A DNA stretch of 64,000 nucleotides from Halicephalobus mephisto. Taxonomy: Eukaryota; Nematoda; Chromadorea; Rhabditida; Panagrolaimidae. Below are positions 56,550-64,000 of the stretch, piece after piece. Both the position numbers and the translations under genes were made by a program. Numbering within the stretch: the stretch's first letter is position 1; every line of letters begins with the position of its first letter. The notes under the pieces were generated by a model, which worked only from the letters and a program-made list of their open reading frames with translations, was not told the DNA's origin and made no database searches. The stretch is taken from assembly GCA_009193035.1 (NCBI GenBank), contig SWDT01000021.1:62001-126000 (forward strand), written 5' to 3'.

Positions 56550-56847
56550 TGACTTATTTCCTTTGTCGCAGAAAGCGAGAAGATTCCTAGCACGAAAACC
56601 CTGGAGATGCAGGAACTCAATTTGCACGCCAAAGGACAGGCAGAATCAGAGGAACACAGGAGCGACGAGAGAGAACCGGACGAAATCTTGAAGAGTTGTT
56701 GTTAATTACTTTGTATTGTTGATTGCTGGAATAAAGTAACCAGTTAACAATTGTCAATTAAGGGAAGAGGCCAGAATCCCTTATACCCTTAGTTGATGAG
56801 TCCTTCACGACTCCTAATTCTTCGTTTTATTCAGACGATCAACAACA
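56550..56847 (+). mobile_element. LTR-like retroelement remnant with the end of a coding frame
   Basis: An open frame (stop TGA at 56550-56552 to TAA at 56703-56705) ends TLEMQELNLHAKGQAESE ... EILKSCC. The stop overlaps the start of a 151-bp segment, 56697-56847, that begins TGTTGTT, ends AACAACA and contains AATAAA. This is the arrangement of a retroelement 3' coding end plus LTR. No target-site duplication or second LTR was found. A diverged partner lies at 5.9-6.6 kb. Confidence 0.4.
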
Positions 56848-57212
56848 CAAATATGATTACCAAAAAATTCTGATAATTCAGCTTCATCGTTCTTCCCTCT
56901 AACTTTTTCAACAGCTTGTCTTCTTACCGTAATTTGACCTACAAACTGGGTTCTTGTATCTCAGGAATTTCCGTCTCGGGAATTTTTCTGATTTCTACGA
57001 TAAGTACTTTTTTTCATGACTTTTAGGTAGATCAATCGGACCATTTACCACGTCATTTGTAATCTGACAAAACAGATCGACTTTAAAAACGAATTTTATA
57101 ATGTATTCCATCGTTAGTGGATTTTTATGATCTGAACGAAATTTTCGATGATAATCAATCATGGTTCCGAAATTCACCCGATTTTTTATGGTTGATTATC
57201 TTTGAAATTTTT

Positions 57213-59841
57213 ATGGATTTTTTACTTCGCCGAAAGATGTCGAGTATTTCTACTTTTCTCAAAAAAGTTAAAAATCCTTTTATTTTACGAGATATTATAG
57301 AAGTAATTTTCGAAGACAGATTGAATTTTGGAAAAATTTCGGATTACTGTAAACTTCTGGATTTTTTAAAATTCGAATCCGAATTTATTGTTTTTTCTAT
57401 TTGTAAAAGTATTCAAATTTCCCAGACCACTGCCGGTCTTGGATCAGCTACCGTATCCGATTTTAAAAGAATCGGGATTCTGAAAGTTGAATTCGATTCA
57501 GACGACCAGATTCTGAAGCAGGAAGTTTATGATTACATTGAGGTATGATAGTGATTATTTTTTATTTATTTTTATCGTAATTCGAACTTTACAGAAACTT
57601 TCAGAAATGGATGTTCTGAAACATGGATTTTCTGAAGGATTCTGGATCTTTTTAGAATCTCCTAAAAATTTTTAATACTTTTCGAAATCCCGAAGAAATT
57701 TTTAGAATATCGTAGAAAATTTTAGAATTTTTCAGCTTATTCTGAAGTCGTTGATCATCTTCTGGAAGATTCTAAATCCTTTTAGAATCTCGTTAAATTT
57801 CATAGAATTTTCAAAAATTTAGTGGAAATTTCGAAATTTTCTAAAATTTTATTTTTTTAAAAATTCCTAAAATGTTCAAAAATTTAACTTTCTGCAATCT
57901 TAGAACTTTTTAGATAATTTCAATATTCTCGCTAAATTCTTAAAAGTTCTGAAAGTTTTGAAATTTTAGAATTTGTTGCAAATTTTGAAATTCTAAAAGT
58001 TCTTAAAAGTTTTGAAATTTTAGAAATTCTTAAAAGTTTTGAAATTCTAAAAGTTCTTAAAAATTTTGAAATTTTAGAAATTCTTAAAAATTTTGAAATT
58101 CTAAAAGTTCTTAAAAATTTTGAAATTTTAGAAATTCTTAAAAGTTTCTGGAAGCCTCCTAGAATCCGATAATTTTCTACTTTTTTTCAGAATGCAATGG
58201 AAGTTTTTAGAATTGACATCTAAAATTCGAATTTCTGAAATTTCTTCCAAAACGATTTCGAAATAATTTTTAATTTTTAAAATAATTATAAATTCCATTT
58301 TTTAGGAAATTAAAAAAGGAAAACGACCAAATTTCGAAATTCGACGTCGAAATGAAATCAAAATTTCAACAATGGTTTCTGATTTTACTGTAACGGAACA
58401 TCAGGAAATCAACAAAGGCATTCATCATATTTTATCTTCTCTCAATGAATCCAAAATCAGTCTCCAGATTCTCAAGAACGAAAATGATTTAATTCCTACG
58501 AAAAAAATCATTTTACTTTTCGGATATCCAGAATCCGTAAAAGTAGATTTTATTCAAAAAATGATTTCCGAAGGAGTTATTGAATCTTTGAAAATTACTT
58601 CGGAATTTTTTAAAACTGATTCAGAATCTCCGAAAACTGATTCAGAATTTTTGAAAATTGATCCAGAATTTCCAGAATCTCCGAAAATTGATTCTAAATT
58701 TTTAAAAACTACTCCAGAATCTCCAAAACTTGATTCTAAATTTCTAAAAATTGATCCAGAATCTCCGAAAATTGATTCCAAATTTCTAAAAACTACTGCA
58801 GAATCTCCGAAAATTGATTCCAAGTCTCCAAAACTTGATTCCAAATTTCTAAAAATTGATCCAGAATCTCCAAAACTTGATTCCAAATTTTTAAAAACCA
58901 CTCCAGAATCTCCGAAAATTGATTCCAAATTTTTAAAAACTATTCCAGAATCTCCGAAAATTGATTCCAAGTCTCCAAAACTTGATTCCAAATTTCCGAA
59001 AACTATTCCTGAATCTCCGAAAATTGATTCCAAATTTTTAAAAACTATTCCAGAATCTCCGAAAACTGATCCAGAATTTCTAAAAATACCTATTATTCAA
59101 TTTTCTAGGAAAAATGAAATTTATAATTTCGCGGATATTGATCCAGATTTCATCGAATATCTTCCGGATTCTTTGTTGACGAATTATTCTACCGTATCTG
59201 TTTTGATTTTGTTATCTGACGAAAATTTGGAAATTAATGGATTTTTAATTTTTCGAAAAATTTTAAATTTATTTCCGAAATTTGTTTTAAAAAATATTAT
59301 TTTTGGATTGACAAATTTGAATCAATTAAATTTTTTAAAAAATTTTAATAATTTTTTTTACAAAATTAAATTTGAAAATTTTTATTTTTTAAAAGATATT
59401 TCAAAAATTTTCGAAATAATCGATAATCAAAAAAATTTAAATAATTTCGAAATTATCAAATTTAATAATTTAAAAAAAAATATTTTTTTAATTCAAAAAA
59501 TTCTTCGATTTTTTAAAACTTTTTCGAAAAAAATTTTTTTTTCTGATTTATTTAAAAATTTTATTTTTTGTTACAGTGCTTTGATTCATATTTTTTCGAA
59601 TTTGGAATTCGGATTTGAATCCGTCGAACACGAAAGATTTCTACTTGAGGTTTACGGTATTCCGGTCAGAATCCACAACGGCACAATTGAAGAAGTTGTT
59701 CGAAAAACTAAAATTACATTAAATTTGATAAAATTGGAATTTCGAAAAATTTCAAAAACATGTTATCATTTTTCCGAAGAAGAACGAAATTTTGCTTTAA
59801 TAGGCATTCAAGAATTAAAATCTGTGAGATTAAAAACATAA
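57213..59841 (+). CDS. Uncharacterised protein with 14-residue S-P-K repeats
   Basis: Exon 1 (57213-57542, donor GTATGA) joins exon 2 (58306-59841) in phase 0, giving ~621 residues if the first in-frame ATG is used. The frame is open a further ~37 codons upstream (to TAA at 57099) without an ATG, so an upstream exon or a start-region lesion is possible. N-terminal part: mixed alpha/beta-like sequence with IILLFGYPESVK, faintly like a degenerate P-loop. Middle (58620-59090): about 11 units of SPKIDSKFLKTTPE, many SP sites. Then a Phe/Asn/Lys-rich stretch encoded by nearly A/T-only DNA, and a more conserved-looking C-terminus (FGFESVEHERFLLEVYGIPV, EEERNFALIG). The final codons could instead splice at KS/GTGAGA. 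No family recognised. Confidence 0.6.
58620..59090 (+). repeat. 42-bp coding minisatellite
   Basis: In-frame repeats of GAATCTCCGAAAATTGATTC and AAATTTTTAAAAACTACTCC. All indels are multiples of 21 or 42 bases, so the frame is kept. The unit has two 7-residue halves, SPK(I/L)DSK and FLK(T/I)xPE. Confidence 0.9.
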
Positions 59842-59924
59842 TTAATGCAGCACTAGAACTAGAGTACGGAATATCAAGACTATTTGTTATATATCGAAAG
59901 TTTTTAGTTATAGCAAGTATAAAA

Positions 59925-60600
59925 TTCAAGGCGATTACTGAGTTACTCAAGGACTTTCGAACTAAGAGTCAGATCTTTTACAACATCTTAAAGATAGAAG
60001 TATTTAATTTTTGCTTTTTATCATATATCAAAAGTTTTCTGTCATTTAAAAAATACCAAAAATATACAATATAAAACGACTACTGAGTTACTCAAGGACT
60101 TTCGTACTAAGAGTCAGATTTTTTACAATGTTTTAAAGATATATGATAAAAAGCAAAAATTAAATATTTCTATCAAAAGTTTTCTGTCATTTAAAAAATG
60201 CCAAAAATATACAATATAAAACGACTACTGAGTTACTCAAGGACTTTCGTACTAAGAGTCAGGTCTTTTACAATATCTTAAAGATAGAAGTATTTAATTT
60301 TTGCTTTTTATCATATATCAAAAGTTTTCCTGTCATTTAAAAAACACCAAAAATATACAATATAAAACGACTACTGAGTTACTCAAGGACTTTCGTACTA
60401 AGAGTCAGGTCTTTTACAATATTTTAAAGATAGAAGTATTTAATTTTTGCTTTTTATCATATATCAAAAGTTTTCCTGTCATTTAAAAAACACCAAAAAT
60501 ATACAATATAAAACGACTACTGAGTTACTCAAGGACTTTCGTGCTAAGAGTCAGATCTTTTACAATATTTTAGAGATTCATAAAATTATTTAAAATTTTT
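59925..60600 (+). repeat. ~145-bp tandem array, five units, one with an internal inversion
   Basis: Units begin CGACTACTGAGTTACTCAAG at 59932, 60077, 60232, 60368 and 60514. Unit 2 carries, at ~60140-60172, the reverse complement of the segment seen in units 1, 3 and 4 (AGTATTTAATTTTTGCTTTT appears as AAAAAGCAAAAATTAAATAT). The array starts 84 bases after the uncharacterised gene. Confidence 0.85.
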
Positions 60601-60609
60601 TACTCCTTG

Positions 60610-62040
60610 TCCTTTATCAGTAATTATTGTATATTTGTTTAAATAAAAAGTGTGAAAAAATTTTGCAATTAGAAATTTATAGAATTATGAAGATAATTTT
60701 TGAATTTTTCTAACTTTTTTGATCAGTTAAAATTCGAAAATAACAAAACTGATTGATTGATGGATCTTTTGTTAAACATGATGAAATGCACCGAGCCAAA
60801 TCGCTCTCTACTTGGGAAATTTAAAATAAAAATATTTATTTTCGAAGAATTTCAATGTTGCGAAATGTGCGAAGAAAATGATCGATTGCTTTTTGGCTTT
60901 TTTAAACCACTTTGATTTTTGATTTTTATAAAACTAGAATTTCGTCAAATTTGTGGCATCTTTTAAAATTTAACAAAACATTTGAAAAAATTTTTAAATT
61001 TGATGAAAATTTTTGAAAATATTGAAAATATTGAAATTTTTGAAAATTTTTGAAAATATTGAAATTTTTAAAAATGTTTGAAAATATTGAAAATATTTAA
61101 ATTTTTAAAAATTTTTGAAAATATTGGAATTTTTAAAAATGTTTGAAAATATTGAAAATATTTAAATTTTTAAAAATGTTTGAAAATATTGAAATTTTTG
61201 TAAATTTTTAAAAATGTTTGAAAATTTTGAAATTTTGTAAAAATTCTAGAATCTAGTAGAAGTTTCTGAAAAGTTCAAGAATCTGATGAAAAATTCTAAA
61301 GACTTGTAAATTTGAAGAAATTTCTGAATTTTTTAAAACATTTTATAAAAAATAAAATAAAAATATAATTTTCCTATTTTTTAAAATCTTTTTTGGAACC
61401 ATTTTATAAAAAAATAAATTTTTAATTTCTGTATTTGTCAAATTAAAACTTTAAAGATTTTTAAAATTCAAAAAAATTAAATTAAAAAAAATAAAATTTT
61501 TCAACTTTTTTTAAAAATTCAAAAAATTCTTTTTTGGATCATTTTGTAAAAAAATAAATTCTTAATTTTTGTGATTTCTTGATGAAATAAATTTCAAAAT
61601 GAAAATTAAATCAAAAATAAACATGAAATAATGGAGATTAATGAGATTATGCCTTTGGCAAACAAGTTTTTTCCTGAACATTTTCCTGATTTTTTTTTTT
61701 GCAAAACATGTCAAATTTCGTATTAAATTTTTGAATGAAATTTTTTACAATTTTTTTATTTAAAAAAAAAGGAGGAGCTTTGACCAGTCAATTTGACGTT
61801 TTTCTCTGGCCGACAAGTCGTAACCTGAGATATTGTTTCTGTTCACGGACTTGTTCTAATCTGTCCTTGTGGTGATCACGGGTATTGATTTCGAATTTTG
61901 GAACTGATTTTGATTGAGAATTTTTTTTAAAATAGAATTTTGAATTTGCTTCCAATAAGATTCTCAATTAAATTTTGGATTCAAATTTGAATTTCAGAGT
62001 CGGATTCTGAACCAATTTTTGAGTTTTCAAACGATTCTAA
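60610..62040. other. AT-rich intergenic DNA
   Basis: 60.96-61.23 kb is a GAAAATATTGAAATTTTTAA simple array. Bases 61770-61900 are balanced in composition (GACCAGTCAATTTGACG ... GTGGTGATCACGGG) but contain no gene-like frame. Nothing else was supported. Confidence 0.5.
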
Positions 62041-62044
62041 AGTG

Positions 62045-62560
62045 ATTTTTAATTTGATTTTCTAATAAAACTATTAACAGAATTCTGAATTCAATTTCGA
62101 ATCTGATATTGGAAAAAATTTTGAATTCTAAACAGATTCTGAATCTGATTTTCTAATAAAATTATTAACAGAATTCTGAATTCAATTCCGAATCTCATTT
62201 TTGATCGAATTCTGAATCTGATTTTGGAGGAAATTTTGAATTCTAAACATATTCTGAATCTGATTTTCTAATAAAATTATTAACAGAATTCCGAATTCAA
62301 TTTCAAATCTGATTTTGGATCGAATTCCGAATCTGCTTTTGGAGAAAATTTTGAATTCTAAACAGATTCTGAATCTGATTTTCTAATAAAATTATTAACA
62401 GAATTCCGAATTCAATTCCGAATCTGATTTTTGATAGAATTCTGAATCTGCTTTTGGAGAAAATTTTGAATTCTAAACATATTCTGAATCTGATTTCCTA
62501 ATAAAACTATTAACAGAATTCCGAATTCAATTTCAAATCTGATTTTGGATCGAATTCTGA
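62045..62560 (+). repeat. 115-bp tandem array
   Basis: TTCTAATAAAATTATTAACA followed by GAATTCCGAATTCAATT recurs at 62151, 62266, 62381 and 62496 with exact 115-bp spacing, plus a partial copy at ~62057. The regular period implies recent expansion. Confidence 0.9.
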
Positions 62561-62995
62561 CTCTCATTTCGAATTAATCTTGAAGAGAATTCCGAATTCA
62601 ATTTCGAATCAGATTCTGAATTAACTTCCAAGTTTAATTTTCAAACAATTCTGAATTAATTTTTGAATCATTTCGGAATTGATTTCTAAATCAAGTGCCT
62701 AATTGAAACCTTAATCGAATTTCGATTTTTAAATCCAATTTTGAATTTATTCAAAATCTTATTTTTATTTGGTTGAAATTCGAAAATCAAAATCATCCGG
62801 ATTCTGTCCTGACTGGTTCATTTCTGATTTGAGAAATTCAAAAAAATCAATAATTTTAATAAAAATTTATCGATTATGTTTGTATTTTAAAACGCGTTTA
62901 TGATTTGTTTAATTGTCCAAATTTGAATTCGAAATAAATCAAAAAAGTTTTTTTCGAACAATACCTCTGGCGCTGTCCCGGGGCTGCAGAGCTGA

Positions 62996-64000
62996 ATGCA
63001 GTCTCCGTTTAGACTTTGGGTCAATTTTTGTTTGTTTTTTTTTGGATTTTTATTTTTATCAACAATTTATTATTTGTTAAATTTGAATTCACAAGAATGG
63101 AATCAAGAAAATTTAATAAAACGAACACTGGAAAGAAAATACGTTACGTGTACCTTCGACCTCCAAGGCGGATTAGGGAACCAGATTTGGCGGATTGCTT
63201 CGTTGTACGGAATCGGAAGACAACTCAGCAGAGAACCATATGTGGAAATCCAACCCCAAAATGCAAAGGAACTCACAAATGCTTTTCCAAACATGATGGA
63301 AGTTGTCCACATAAAAGTAAGCAAAACTGACTTCTTGTTTCCTTTATTTCGGAAATTTTCTGGGAAATTTTTACTTGCAAAATTAGAAATTTCAAAAAAC
63401 ATAAAAAAATTCGAAAATCTTCAAAAAATATGAAATTTCTTAAGATATTTGAAAATTTTCTAAAAAAATTTAAAATTTCAAAAAACATAAAAAAATTCGA
63501 AAATCTTCAAAAAAATGAAATTTTTTAAGATATTTGAGAATTTTTTAGAATATTTTAAAATTTTCTAAAAACAAAAAAATTCGAAAGTATTCAAAAAATA
63601 TGAAATTTCTTAAGATATTTGAAAATTTTTTAAAATATTTCTAAAATTTCTAAAAACATTAAAAAATTTGAAAATCTTTTAAAATATGAAATTTTTAAAA
63701 CTTTTTAAAAGTTTCTAAAATCTTAAAAAGTTCAAAAATCTTAGGAATTTATAAAATTCGAAAATCTTCAAAAAATTTAAAATTTTTTAAGATCTTTGAA
63801 AATTTTCTAGAAAAATTTGAAATTTTAAAAATTTGATTAAAAATGATTTTGTAAAACTTTTTTCAACTTTTTGAGATTGTTGACCTTTACTTTTTAAGCC
63901 GTTTTTTCTCCAATGTTGTTTTTTATTAAAAAGTCAAAATTGATTTATAAAAAAATCTGAAAAAATCGAAATTAAATAAAATTTTCAGACTTCGCCTCGA
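62996..64000 (+). CDS. GT11-like (alpha-1,2-fucosyltransferase family) type II membrane enzyme, 5' part
   Basis: Exon 1 (62996-63316) encodes 107 residues ending VVHIK before GTAAGC. A TTTTCAG acceptor at 63982-63988 opens exon 2 with T-S-P-R at the window edge; 63317-63988 is intron 1, filled with AAATTCGAAAATCTTCAAAA repeats. A short N-terminal tail and one hydrophobic signal anchor (VNFCLFFFGFLFLSTIYYLL, ~9-28) give Golgi-type topology. The stem leads into TFDLQGGLGNQIWRIASLYG, the GT11 hallmark G-x-LGNQ loop that binds the nucleotide-sugar phosphate, then IGRQLSREPYVE. The later HxRRxD motif is outside the window. C. elegans has many such genes; the acceptor sugar cannot be inferred. GGCTGCAG ends shortly before ATG, a possible trans-splice site. 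Confidence 0.8.

Noticed and set aside
58554..59033. 159-codon minus-strand open frame with ESIFGDSG repeats
   Set aside because: Mirror of the in-frame 42-bp minisatellite of the plus-strand gene.

Overview
The window looks like a rhabditid nematode chromosome arm, probably Caenorhabditis or a close relative. Evidence: strong AT richness, poly-T/TTTCAG 3' splice sites, many 43-60 bp introns, likely spliced-leader acceptors a few bases before start codons, the recurrent TACTGTAG motif typical of Caenorhabditis intergenic DNA, and nematode-expanded families (GnRH-receptor-like GPCR, secreted histidine acid phosphatase, GT11-type glycosyltransferase, Cys/Gln-rich ABU/PQN-like protein). No bacterial features, tRNA, rRNA or CRISPR array was seen. 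All gene models were built by hand from splice sites and reading phase.

Layout. 0-0.65 kb: first exon of a mitochondrial NFU1-type Fe-S scaffold gene (minus). 1.6-5.3 kb: complete five-exon mannosyl-oligosaccharide glucosidase (GH63, plus). 5.3-28.5 kb: about 23 kb almost without genes, made of tandem arrays, fold-back elements, MITEs, an LTR-like remnant and a few isolated exon-like islands. 28.6-31.1 kb: seven-exon GnRH/AKH-receptor-like GPCR (plus). 32.1-38.2 kb: minus-strand cluster of four related small genes of unknown function (one probably decayed), with a broken envelope-like coding tract inserted among them. 38.7-41.2 kb: eight-exon secreted histidine acid phosphatase (minus). 44.1-46.9 kb: TATA-driven, eight-exon secreted Cys/Gln-rich repeat protein (plus). 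47-53.8 kb: repeats and MITEs. 53.9-55.2 kb: two-exon four-TM protein resembling LAPTM4-type proteins. 56.5-56.9 kb: second LTR-like remnant. 57.2-59.8 kb: uncharacterised protein with a 14-residue S-P-K repeat. 60-62.6 kb: tandem arrays. 63.0 kb to the end: first exon(s) of a type II membrane GT11-like fucosyltransferase.

The genes do not form one pathway. GH63 glucosidase (ER N-glycan trimming) and the GT11-like enzyme (Golgi fucosylation) both act on glycans, but they lie 58 kb apart with no sign of linkage. The most distinctive parts are the lineage-specific small-gene cluster, the modular Cys/Gln-rich gene, and a repeat landscape in which a few seed motifs (a fold-back element and a TTTTCCAGTCGAGACC motif) have been amplified into many arrays.
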